A stretch of 64,000 nt of DNA from Flaveria trinervia (GCA_025506515.1 CM046443.1:40656331-40720330); one strand, 5' to 3'; positions 21,733-32,811 are shown, counted from the stretch's first letter. Numbers and translations are program-made. Notes: generated from the sequence alone by a model not told the origin.

Positions 21733-22313
21733 TGTGAAGTCGTTGGATCGGTTGAAATCCAAGCGCGTTCTTGACGGAAGGAAACAAAAACCAAAACCAA
21801 GAGACAAACAATAGAACAAACAAGAATATAATGGTTTCATTGATAAAATCTAATGATTACACGCTCATTAAACATAAGAATCAAGACTCTTGGCAAGGGG
21901 AGATCGAGCATGATCTCCCCTCTCATCCAGCAGCCCTAGGCCCGGGCACACTCCTTTATCTCTCTACACAATGAAACTGGTATTTATAGGCCTCAGCCCA
22001 TATCAGATGCGACTGGACCAATTCGTGCGATTGGACCATGCATGTGGTTCAATCGTACCGCTGGACCATGTCTACGGTTCAATCGTACGACTAGAGCATA
22101 CTTATAGTTCAGTCTTACGAATGGCTCAATCGCATCTCTCAGTCGCACGAGTGGTCCATTAGCATGGCTCAGTCGTACGACTGAGTCTCATTTGCATATG
22201 CTTCTACGAATGACCTAGTTTCATGTGTTTACAACATATCAGGTGTATAACATTAAGTCTAGACTATTCGTCAAGCGATGGACACACTATATATGACAGT
22301 ATATGCTCCAACA
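21733..22313 (-). repeat. 5' LTR of element C
   Basis: This is the partner of 19795-20376, with visible substitutions between the two (several percent by eye), implying an insertion that is not very recent. Array at 22010-22225, TATA CCTATAAATACC at 21980-21991 in element sense. It ends at the PBS and the GTAAT duplication. Confidence 0.93.
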
Positions 22314-22318
22314 GTAAT

Positions 22319-23390
22319 ACACGAGTTCAATCATTAAAAATTGTTTTAATTAAAAAGGTTCATAAGTCATAATATTATTGTTAATACTTTGTCTATCGTT
22401 TTTTATGTTTACTCTTTTAAAATCATTTATATCTAATATTAGTTGTTTTTATTTATCAATACTTATAAGTCTAAATAATATAATATGAAATGAAATTAAC
22501 TTATAAATAAGAACTTTGGGTAATAATCAAATTGTATTGAACCATGAGAACATCTATAAACACTTGAAAACTTCTTTAAATATAAAATTTAATGTTTTAT
22601 TTGTAATTTTACCATCATTGACTAATATTAAAATTTTAATTCATATCTACTTATAACTCGAGATAATGCAACATAAAGGTGATGTTAGGGACCAAACATG
22701 TAATAATTACAAAAAAATATTGGACTATCTTTATGATTTTTAAAGTTTGGGGACCAAACATGTAATAATTACAAAAAATATTGGACTATCTTTATGATTT
22801 TTAAAGTTTGGGGACCAAACATGCAATTTAGTTAAACTAAATGAACTATTTATACAATTTCTCTTTTTGTTGAACAAAAATATAAATCAATTTCACGCTT
22901 ATACCAATTAAAACAAAGTAAAAGTTTCATGCTTTTATAAACAAAAGCATAAAATATTCAAATTGATGTTAAAAAACAAAATACCCTAAAGCTTATATTG
23001 AAATTAAAATCTAATCCTTAAATCGTACGAACTACTACTATTGTTGCAATCGAGAGTTGTATATATGGGCATTGAATAGAGACTTTACAGAAGATTCGTT
23101 ATGATATAAAACTTGGGGTGTTAATGATATTACATAGATCAATGAAGGCGTAAAAGGATCGGTGAGTTGAACTTGAAACATAACGTGATTTGGGGTAAAT
23201 CAAAACGATGATATGCTTGTAAATTGAAAAGGAGATAAAATGGTTTATCTTTTCATTTGAAAATCGATATCATGATTTGGAACAACCAAAACCCTAATTT
23301 GACCATTTGAGACCCTTGATTTGATAATATATATAAAATCATTTCGGGATAGAAGACGCGTATGGAGTTTCTTCTCCTTTGCATGGGACG
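22319..23390. other. AT-rich non-coding stretch between C and D
   Basis: No gene or recognisable element is seen in either strand. It contains one local tandem repeat (22684-22830) and ends at the LTR of gypsy element D. Confidence 0.5.
22684..22830. repeat. Tandem repeat, period about 63 bp, 2.3 copies
   Basis: The unit begins gggaccaaacatgtaata and runs through attggactatctttatg to aaagtttg, then repeats almost exactly; a third copy is cut after the first words. The near-identity of copies implies recent duplication. Confidence 0.85.
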
Positions 23391-25560
23391 TGTAAGGCCC
23401 CGTTCCCGGGACGCTTATAGCTGGTGATTCATCGCACGTAAAACATATACTTTACATTTATTCATCAAAATATTGTAGCGGAAAACATAAACCAAATGGC
23501 ATTTCATTTCATTCTAACAACTTTTGCAAAATAATGCATTGTTTGTTGGTTACAAAATTACATTGTTGTATTACATTACAAAAGCCTTAATTAAATGGAT
23601 GTCATCCAAAAGAGCTGAGTAGCCGCCTCATGCCATCCTCAGCAACGTTTACCTGCCAACTGAAAACGTATAAAAGTAAGCGTCGCTGAGTGAGTTCTAG
23701 TTTTATAATAAAACATACATAAATCGTTATTTATTTCTTTACAGAGTCCATACTATATGTTTCATTTGTTCGTGGTCATACATCATACGTACATACAGAT
23801 AATATCATTATTATTTTCCTCTACGTTTGTTAACCTTCGTTCATTCATTACATCTTGTGACATGTACATTACACCGAACATTGTGCACGAAGCTGGTTAC
23901 TGGGCTTGAGGTCTTTCATAGACCCTGAACATTATGCACGAAGCTAACTTCAGTACCTAGGGCAAGTACATTCACCATTCATCTTTTCTTTTCATTCCGG
24001 ATCAATGCCATATGCTATACCTCGAACATTGTGCACGAAGCTGGTTACTAGGCCTGAGGTCTATCATAGACCCCGAACATTATGCACGAAGCTGACTCTA
24101 GTACCTGGAGCAAGCGGCAAGGATCCCATACATATGGTCAATCACAAGGATTGGACCCCAGTGTGCATCCTTCTGGGGTAGCTAACCCGCACACAGTTGA
24201 GCTAACACCCTTCATTGGGTGTGGACCTCCATACATTTGCTTGCAAGACTTTTTACGTTCATTCATTCGTTAATGCATGCATTCATTCATCATGTTCCTC
24301 TTTCATTATCTTTCACTTTACGTTACATAATACTTTCGGTTCATTCATTAACATAACATGTAAAGCCATGGAAAGATAAACATTCATCACCATAGGAACA
24401 TAACATAAATACCATTCATACATCATCACAGGGCATCATACATACATAACATACATCATGCATAGTCATGTAACATCATCATCATCATCATCCATAACAT
24501 GCCCATCATATTATCTATGACCCCTAAAGTGAACTTATAGTCCCCCGGGAATTTCCCAAGTCAAAGCCTATTTTACATATTTTCCCCAAAAATCAGAAAA
24601 ATATTCTAAGTCCTAGGTGCATGGGCACTATGCAGGCGCATGGACACTATTCAGGCGCATGGGGAACACTTAGGCGCATGGGCCACTTTCAGGCGCATGG
24701 GTACTGTTCAGATGCATGGGGACTCCTGGACGTCTGAACACTTATTACATTCCAGCCCAATCTAGGTGCATGGATACTATTCAGATGCATGAACACTTAG
24801 GCGCATGGGCCACTTGTGCGCATGGGCACTATTGGGGGGCATGGCCCTACCCTTAGTCATCTGACTAACATTTCTAGGCGCATGGGCCACTGTTCAGGCG
24901 CATGGGCTGAACTTAAACATTTCTAAGGCAAATTTTGGGCGTATGAGCTACTGTTTAGGCCCATGACTTACACTTAATTCTTTCTAAGGCAATTTCAGAC
25001 GTATGAACACTTATCTAGGCGTATGAGCATTCTGTAAAACATGTTTCTAGGATATTTTCAATCCTAATCATCAAACCCATCGGTTCTAAGCATAATGTGG
25101 CTGTTCTAAACATGATAACCTATAAACATCCAAGAACCAACATCCAACATACACAACACAAACGGGTATAGACATATAAACTTTGTAAAATCATTTTAAT
25201 ACGCTTTTAGCCCCAAAGGTAGTTTAAAACATGTAAAAACTAGGGTCTAAAACTCACCTAGTGCAACTTGGGTGTTCTTCCTTTTAACCCTCTTGCAAAG
25301 AGTTCAAAACACCTAGAAACAACATCCAAAAACACACACACACGAGCACAAACACAACCCATAAGCGTACAAACACATAACCGGGATAAGACCCGTCATA
25401 AACATGTAAAAACCATGAATTCTTATCTTGAATTCGTTCACTTCTTCTTCTTCTTCTTCCACAAGCTGAGAGTTTCTGCTCTCCTCTTGTCTTTCTCTCT
25501 CTAAAGTCTGAATGAGGGTGATGTGAAAAGAGGGTGTGCGACCATGCCCACCTTTACACC
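23391..25560 (-). repeat. 3' LTR of element D (truncated)
   Basis: The LTR starts at the plus-strand tgtaaggccccgttcccggg shared with B. It includes a duplicated segment at 23872-24110 (words gaacattgtgcacgaagctg, period about 147 bp) and an array of caggcgcatgggc-like words at 24600-25030. It stops at about 25557, where sequence of copia E begins. By comparison with B roughly the first hundred-odd bases of the LTR (element sense) are absent. Confidence 0.85.
24600..25030. repeat. Array of GGCGCATGG words in LTR D
   Basis: About fifteen spaced copies of caggcgcatggacact, ttaggcgcatgggcc and ggcgtatgagc occur at 20-60 base intervals. It corresponds in position to the array of LTR B. Spacing is irregular and the units are short. 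Confidence 0.78.
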
Positions 25561-25602
25561 AAGTTTTCTAAGTGTTTTGGTAGCATCAGCCTAGGGGGAG
25601 TT
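25561..25602 (+). repeat. Copy of E's 3' internal end upstream of its left LTR
   Basis: These 42 bases repeat 35581-35622 exactly: aagttttctaagtgttttgg, tagcatcagc, then the polypurine tract ctagggggagtt. Such sequence belongs only before a 3' LTR. Its presence here shows that the left LTR was once the 3' LTR of an E copy. Confidence 0.85.
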
Positions 25603-26397
25603 TGTAGAGTCTAATGAAGAGGCTGATGCAACCTAAACATCTTCAGTCTTTCCTGCATGCTGCACAAGTGCATTGAAGTAGAATGCTTCGGAAGTTTCAC
25701 ATGTGCAACAGAAATACTCTAAGTGTGAAATCTTCCGAAGCCAAGACCAAAATCTTCCGAAGCCAAAGATGAAGTCTTCCGAAGCCTTAGAGACAATGTC
25801 TTTCGAAGCTTCAAGTTCATGAAGACAGATTTCTTCCAAAGACTTTTAGTAACATGCTTTATCTGATGTACTATTTCATAAAGTTAGACACCTTTCCGCT
25901 GCAACTCTTCAAGCCACCAACTAACATGGTTTGGTGAAAAGGTCCATGCTTTTGGTAACTGTACATTGAGGTCTTGAGTCTGTAACTTTCTACTTTATGT
26001 ACTTTATCCTTTTTGTAATAGATAAAGATGTGAGCTATGGCATGTCATAGTCACAAGTCAAAAGGCAATCTGCCTTTTGACTCTACAAATGATTTTGTGT
26101 GTGTCTAGTCAATTGTATCCAGCTGGCTTTCAAAGTATAGCCGGCTGTAGGATGTTGTATAAGTATCTCATGTTCTTGTATCTTTCGAATATGCTTTTGT
26201 AACACTTGTAATAGAACATAGAGAAGGCAATATACTGCATTCTTGAAAACCAATACTTGTGTTCTTTGTGTTATGTCTCTTATATTACTTGTGTTCTTAG
26301 TATCACTACTTGGTTAATCTAGTTTATTGTTTGATCTAAGTTTAGTTATCTCCTCTTTGTGTTTTGTGTTGTAACTTATACCCTTCAACGATCTGCA
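25603..26397 (+). repeat. Left LTR of element E
   Basis: The LTR runs TGTAGAGTCTAATG to CAACGATCTGCA, 795 bp. It has an array of CTTCCGAAG/TTTCGAAG words at 25685-25835 and a TATA-like TTGTATAAGTATC near 26157. By eye it differs from the right LTR at a few percent of sites, mostly C/T and G/A changes. Confidence 0.85.
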
Positions 26398-26398
26398 A

Positions 26399-26413
26399 TT
26401 GGTATCCGAGCAT
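26399..26413 (+). other. Primer-binding site of element E
   Basis: The sequence ttggtatccgagcat follows the left LTR. It matches the initiator-Met site TGGTATCAGAGC except for CC in place of CA, and fixes the plus orientation. Confidence 0.75.
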
Positions 26414-26481
26414 TCCAGGCTCTTGATATAAGATCTCACCATCTTAAGATCCCTCACACACACAAATACTAAACTTTTCAA

Positions 26482-29074
26482 ATGGTAGCCATTTCCAAAA
26501 CTGATATGGAAACTGGAACCATGAACAAGTCCCCACTGATCACTCTTGATGAGTTTGACACCTGGTGTTTAAGAATGGAAGGTTTCATCAGGTCTCTTGA
26601 TTTAAGAATGTGGGAGTCTATTGAGAATGGACCTTTCATACCCAGCACACCCTCTGCTACTGGCGCTGGTATGAATCCCAAAGATGTGGATAACTACTCT
26701 GATGAAGATAGGAAGAGAGTAGAGATAGACAGAAAAGCCATGACAGCTCTTCAAACTGCCCTTCCAAACTCTGTGTACAGAGGTTTCAAGAAGTGCAAAA
26801 CAGCCAAGCAGCTGTGGGATGCACTAAAACTGATGTATGAGGGTTCTTCTAAAGCCAAGGAGAACAAGAAGGATCTCCTGAAGCAGCAGTTTGAAAACTT
26901 CACCTTCAAATCAGGTAAGACCATGACTCAGCAGTACTCCAGGTATGTTGAGATTGTGGATACCTTTGTGGATGGAGGAGTTTCTCTTGAAAATAGAGAC
27001 ATTGTAAGGAAGTTCATGTCCTTACTTCCTAGGCAATAGACACACTACTGTGTGGTGATCAAGAGAATTAAAAATCTCAAAACTCTTACTCTGATAGAGT
27101 TATATGGGATTCTCAGTGGCTACCAGATAGAGATGAACATGCAAGGTTCATCTGGCAACTCCAACAATCAAATAGGTTCAGCCCTACATGTGGTTGAAAG
27201 GGATAGCATAGAACCCAAACATTAGCTCTTATGCTACCCTGACAACTCACCAAAGGGTCCTTTCATCACCTTCCCAGAGACACCAAAGGAGAACTACACT
27301 AAAGGAAGCCCATTCCAAGAGACAAGCTCTTCTCAAGCTTTTGTGTCTTCTGATGAAAGGCGTGGCAACTCTCTTTTCACTCTTGAAGACCTGGATTATA
27401 TCCATCCAGATGATCTGGAATATATGGAAATAGTCCAGCAGATGGCTCTTCTCACTCACAGAGCCAAGAAGTTTTACAAGAGGACTGGAAGGAAGTTTCC
27501 AAGCAATGCAACTAGTGGAAAGTTTGGACTGGACAAAGGCAAAGCCAAGTGTTATAACTGTAACTTGATAGGCCACTTTGCCAGAGAGTGTAAGGCACCT
27601 AGAACAAATGGTTGCCAAACACAATCCAGACCAAACTACACTGACAAAGTTCTCCATAATAAGAAGTCAAAGCAGCAAGCTACTGTTACTGTTGAAGAAG
27701 GAGGCTTTGGCTGGAGCTTTCAGGTGGAAGATGCTTCTCCGAACCAAGAACTGATGGCAAATCATGATGAAGCCAAGGTATTGGAACATCTTCGTACTCC
27801 TGAATGCATTGCTAAAGTTAACAGGTACAGGTTCTATAACTTGGAACTGAGATCTGATGTTGAGTCCTTAAACATTTTAAAATCTGATTTTAGAAAATTT
27901 GAAAATGATTATAAGCTGAAAATAGAGGACTTAGAGAAAACCATTTCATTCTAAAACATGAACACATAGATTTTAGGAATCAAATTAAAGATCTCATAAC
28001 CAAGTTAACTGAGTGCCAGGCTGAGCTTGTGATCAGCAAAGCCAGGGTAGAAAAGAGTGTTCTTGAAGAGGAGACCTTCAAGAACATGATATCCTCATCC
28101 CTGCACAACAAAGTGTGCTATCAAAACCGACAGGGACTATGATCCAATGAGATAGCTCCTCCACACACAATCTTGTCAGTAAGATCTCCTAGGTGTGGAA
28201 CTTGTGAAGATGAGCTTCCTCTCATAGATCCATAAGTGAGGAGGATGAAGAAAAGATAGTGAAGAATCCCTCTACAAAGAGTGAAGAGGATGATTCCAAG
28301 AAGGGCCAATATCCTTCTGAGGAGAAGTGAAGATTGTGATGACCAAGTCCATGAGAGAGAACTTGATCAGAAAGAGCAAAAAAAGGCAAGGAAGGCTCAA
28401 GAGATCAAGGCTACTTTTGACTCTAAGCAGAAACAAGTTTTTATTTCTGCAGGGTTTAAAGTGGTAAGGACTGAAGACATCAACTAAAACTCTTCTGCTA
28501 AGAGTTCTGGTTCTTGTTCAACTCATCTCAGTAGCAAGAAGAAGACTGATCTGCTGTGTACCACTGCTGCACAGCCTGGACCATCAAACTCCAAGCACAA
28601 TCCTCAGCCCAAAAGGACTGTCTCAGCATCTGCAAAGATGAAGGTGGAGAAGGGAAGTGACCAAAGACAGTCTTACTCTCAAGAAAAGGCTCTTGTGAAG
28701 AAGAAGATGAATTGTGTTATGTGTGACAGCACCACTCATATTGCCAAGGATTGTCCCTTCAATCCTAAAGGTACTGTCCATATGGCCAAAACAAAGGCTT
28801 CAAAGAGTTCTAATAAGATTCAAGCTTCGGAAGGAAAACCAGTTTCCTTCGAAAGTTCCAAATCTAACAAGAAGGGAAGTGGAAAATTCTCTTCGGAAGA
28901 ATATTTGGTCTCGGAAGAAAGGAGTTCTTTCGAAGCACTGAAGTCTGCTGCAGTGTCTGCAGAATCTTTCGAAGGTTCAGTCATCAAAACTTCTGAAGTT
29001 CCAAAAGCTTTTAAAGTTTTGAAGGTCAAGTCCAAGACTCCAAGGTGCTGTGGATGTCTAAGAAAGACCAAGTG
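26482..29074 (+). pseudogene. gag of element E (fragmented)
   Basis: The ATG at 26482 lies 69 bases after the PBS. The N-terminal 185 codons are open, with LITLDEFDTWCLRMEGFIRS, KQLWDALKLMYEGSSK and KDLLKQQFENFTF, typical of copia gag. After a break at 27037-27342 the frame resumes with LEDLDYIHPDDLEYMEI and the CCHC knuckle CYNCNLIGHFAREC (27550-27591). A coiled-coil-like stretch to 27953 follows, then frameshifted pieces. A second knuckle CVMCDSTTHIAKDC lies at 28713-28754. A palindromic motif array is embedded at 28823-28985. Confidence 0.82.
28823..28985 (+). repeat. Coding-embedded TTCGAAG/CTTCGGAAG array in element E
   Basis: Words gcttcggaagg, ccttcgaaag, cttcggaagaa, ctcggaagaa, ctttcgaagca and ctttcgaagg occur within 160 bases downstream of the second knuckle. 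They are the same words as in E's LTR array (25685-25835), mostly encoding Ser-Glu and Phe-Glu pairs. Confidence 0.7.
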
Positions 29075-29211
29075 ATTGAGATTTCTCCATCAACAACAGC
29101 TCAAGATCCTCTTAGTGCAACCATAGGATCTATTACTGTTGAATTACCTTCTGCAAATGAGCCCAAGGCAAGCAAGGCTTGGGTTTCCAGATGTAACTAA
29201 TCATTCTCTTT

Positions 29212-30987
29212 GTGCAGGGACAGCTGAAGACAGACAGAAATGTCTGGATCATAGACAGTGGCTGCTCCAGGCACATGACAGGCAATAGGTCACTACTCCA
29301 GAACTTTGAAAGGATTGATGGAGGACCAGTTGCTTTTGGAGGAGATGAAGGCGGTTACATTTTTGGAAGGGGCAAGGTCACAAATGGTAAGCTCAGCATA
29401 GAAAAGGTAAACTTTGTAAAGGAGCATGGATACAATCTTCTGAGTGTATCTCAATTTTGTGATCAGAGTCATAACATGCTCTTTACTGAGCATGAGTGCA
29501 TTGTTCTTAAGCCTGGTGTGGTCATTCCTCATGAGCATATTCTACTTAGAGCCCCCAGGAAAGGAAACATGTACAAGATGGATCTGCAAGAAACCTCTCC
29601 CTCTGGAGAAGTTTCATGCTTTCTATCTAAAGCCAACAGTGATGAGTCTTTCCTATGGCATAAAAGAATGTGTCGTGTAAACTTTAAGAACATGAATAAA
29701 CTTATTAAGCATGATTTGGTAACTGGAATGCCAAAGAAAGAGTTTACAAGTGATGACCACTGTGTTGCATGCCTGAAAGGGAAGCAACATAAGGTATCTC
29801 ACAAGCCTAAGGAAAAGAACTCCATCACTACACCCCTACACTTGTTACATATGGATCTCTTTGGCCCCACCAGTGTAATGAGTTTAGGAAGGACCTTATA
29901 CTATCTAGTGATCACAGATGACTTTACAAGATTCACTTGGGTTTTCTTCCTTAGAACTAAGGAGGAGACTCCTAAGATTCTGAAGAATTTCATCTTAAAG
30001 ATTGAGAATCAATCTGATCACAAGGTCAAGATCATAAGATGTGATCAAGGAACCAAATTTAAGAACCATATCCTTGATACATTCTATGATGAAAAGGGTA
30101 TTACAAGACAATTTAGTGCTCCCAGGACTCCTCAGCAAAATGGTGTTGCTAAGAGGAGAAACAGGACACTGATTGAAGCAGCAAGAACCATGTTGTCTGA
30201 CTCTAAACTGCCCATCACCTTCTGGGAAGAGGCAGTCAACACTGCCTGCTATGTGCAGAACAGAGTTTTAGTAGTTAAGACTCATGGCAAAACTCTTTAT
30301 GAACTTTGGCACAAGAGGAAACCTTTCATTGGTTTTCTCAGGTCATTTGGATGTTCTTGTACCATCTTGAATACCAAAGATCAAATTGCTAAGTTTGCTG
30401 AGAAATCAGATAATGGACACTTTATTGGATACTTTTCCCAAGCTAAGGCTTATAGAGTGTACAATCTCAGAACTAGAATTGTTGATGAGTCAGACAATGT
30501 GACTTTCAATAAACACACACCTTGTGTTGCTAGTTCTGGTCCAGATTGGTTGTTTGATCTTGATTTGGTTACCAACTATTTTAACAAATCTTGTGAGAAT
30601 GTTTCAGGATCTGTAGAAAATTTAAATACAGAAGATCCTGATCCAAGATTTGAGCTAGGAAGATCTTCAAGACATATATCTTCAGCTCCAGTTGGAACCA
30701 CTTCTGCAAATGAGGATTCTGTCAGCCCAACAATGACAAATTTAGCTAATACATCTGGTATGCCTTCAAATTCCAGCTCAAAGGCTCTACAACCAGATAA
30801 GAACACCTCAACTGTGGAAGACAACAATGGTGATGGTGACAGTGACCAAGAATTTCTTGATGCCACTAACCACACCATAGATGAGAACATCAATGATGTC
30901 ACACACTGCTTGGATCAAGTTTCACTGGAAAAGTGTGTTGATGTGGTGGAAGAAACATCTATGTCAGATCTAAATTTTCAAATTTAG
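29212..30987 (+). pseudogene. Protease-integrase of element E (catalytic Glu lost)
   Basis: A 591-codon open frame. It starts with VWIIDSGCSRHMTG (protease Asp near 29254), followed by NLLSVSQFCDQ, the zinc region SFLWHKRMCRVNFKN and HCVACLKGKQHK. The integrase core has HMDLFGP (first Asp, 29854), CDQGTKFKN (second Asp, about 30043) and NGVAKRRNRTL. In the last motif the catalytic Glu is Lys (codon 30151-30153), a G-to-A change. The zinc motif also reads RMCRVN where RLGH is usual, losing a ligand His. The tail from about residue 450 is a Ser/Asn-rich linker. Confidence 0.9.
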
Positions 30988-31007
30988 ATCTTTCTCAACA
31001 ACTTGTT

Positions 31008-32669
31008 GTGATCCCTCAACTTAGGATCCACAAATCTCACCCTACCACAAACATCATTGGAGATGTTGTCTCAGGGGTAAAGACAAGAGGACAAACCCAT
31101 AAAGCAAATGTTTGTCTTCACTCTTGTTTTCTATCCCAGATAGAGCCAAAGAAAGTTGATGAAGCTCTAAAGGATGGAAGTTGGGTTAAAGCTATGCAAC
31201 AAGAGCTGCTTCAATTCAAAAGGCAGAAAGTTTGGAACCTTTGTCCTTTTCCTTCTGGGAAGACTACCATTGGAACCAAATAGGTGTTTAGGAACAAGAA
31301 AGATGATAGAGGCATCATCATCAAGAACAAAGCTAGACTGGTTGTTCAAGGATACACACAAGAAGAAGGGATCGACTACACTGATGTCTTTGCTCCAGTG
31401 GCAAGATTAGAAGCCGTTAGGATATTCCTGGCATTTGCTGCATCCAAGAACTTCAAGGTCTTTCAACTTGAGGTAAAGTGTGCCTTTTTGTATGGAGTGA
31501 TAGATGAAGAGGTTTATGTCAAACAGCCACCTGGTTTTGTAGATCTTGATCATCCTGATTATGTCTGCAAGCTTGACAAAGCTCTCTATGGGCTACACCA
31601 GGCACCCATGAAGTGGTATGAGACACTGTCTGAGTATCTCTGTATACATGGATACAGGAGGGGTACTATAGATGGAACTCTCTTCATCAAAGGACAAGGA
31701 AAAGACATATTGCAAGTTCAAGTATATGTGGATGACATTATCTTTGGTTCAACTAATCCAAAGCTCTGCAAAGACTTTGAGAACCTGATGAAAGACAGAT
31801 TTGAAATGAGTGCCATGGGGGAACTCAATTTCTTTCTAGGACTTCAAGTGAAGCAAGTTGACGATGGCATCTTCATAAGTCAGTCAAAGTATGTTCAGGA
31901 CATACTCCAGAGGTTTAATATGACTGACTGTATGATCACTAAGACACCCATAGCTAGAAACCACTCTTTTGGTCCTGATCTTGAGGGGGAGTGTGTAGAT
32001 GAGCATTTATATAGGGCTATGATTGGGTCTCTTACGTATCTTACTGCTAGCAGGCCTGATATCATGTTTGCTACATGTATTTGTGCAAGATATCAAGCCA
32101 ACCCTAAGATGTCTCACCTTATCACTGTCAAGAGGATTCTAAGATACCTCAAAGGTGCATCAATACTTGGACTATGGTATCCCAAGAATTCTGACTTCAA
32201 TCTGTATGCCTATACAGATAGTGATTATGGTGGTTGCAACATGACTGCAAAGTCTACATCGGGGGGATGTCAATTTCTTGGTGGAAGGGTTGTCTCATGG
32301 CAATGCAAGAAACAATCTTGTGTCTTTGCATCAATTGCTGAAGCTGAATACATTACTGCTGCAAGCTGCTGTGCTCAAGTACTTTGGATTCAAAATCAGA
32401 TGCTGGACTATGGGTTAAACTTCAAGGAGACTCCCATTCACATAGACAACAACAGTGCTATCTCAATCACAGAAAACCCCGTGCAACACTCAAGGACAAA
32501 GCACATCAATATCAGGTATCATTTAATAAGAGATAACTATGAAAAGGGATTAATTAAACTAATCAAGGTTCACATAGATGAACAATATGCTGATCTGTTT
32601 ACAAAGTCCTTTGATGAAAAGAGATTTAAATATCTAATATCAGCTATTGGGATGATCAATCTTGAATAG
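31008..32669 (+). pseudogene. RT-RNase H of element E (amber and catalytic change)
   Basis: The lead-in AMQQELLQFKRQKVW ends at GTK followed by TAG (31281-31283) in place of the Trp of GTKW. The remaining 461 codons are open. RT shows EGIDYTDVFAPVARLEAV; QLEVKCAFLYG, where the motif A Asp is Glu; and an intact YVDD box at 31725-31736. RNase H shows YTDSDYGGCNMTAKSTSGG and AEAEYITAASCC, and the protein ends ADLFTKSFDEKRFKY and GMINLE. Apart from the amber codon and the D-to-E change it is nearly full length. Confidence 0.92.
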
Positions 32670-32811
32670 ATCTTTGATAAAACTAATTCTTATTATTTCT
32701 TAAAATATGTTCGTCCTAAGTTGTCTAGTTCATAATTTTTATAAGCTCATGTTTCTTTGGATGGAAATTTCTTTTGAAGATTTTCCTTAGATTTTTGAAA
32801 ATTTCAGCCTG

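Larger units (their letters stand above)
19795..22313 (-). mobile_element. Element C, non-autonomous LTR retrotransposon, minus strand
   Basis: Two LTRs (582 and 581 bp) flank only 1356 bp of internal DNA without gag or pol coding. Perfect 5-bp duplications GTAAT lie at 19790-19794 and 22314-22318. The PBS (tctgatacca on the plus strand at 21721-21730) abuts the right LTR, and a polypurine tract (aattcccccttgg) abuts the left LTR, so the element reads right to left. It must depend on proteins from another element. Its motif arrays resemble those of copia A, and a second tract-like string aaattccccctcaaa near 20678 suggests derivation from a Sirevirus. Confidence 0.93.

Noticed and set aside
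22319..23390. Possible host gene in the longest element-free stretch
   Set aside because: AT-rich, no frame longer than a few tens of codons and no splice-linked coding pattern could be followed.
24600..25030. Regularly spaced short repeats resembling a CRISPR array
   Set aside because: The repeated word is only about 10-13 bases, degenerate and irregularly spaced, lies in a plant LTR, and no cas genes exist here.
26478..26681. Minus-strand frame at the start of E gag
   Set aside because: Antisense to the well-supported gag N-terminus; no family resemblance.
27247..27657. Minus-strand 136-codon frame over E gag
   Set aside because: Antisense to the CCHC knuckle region; a shadow of the real coding strand.
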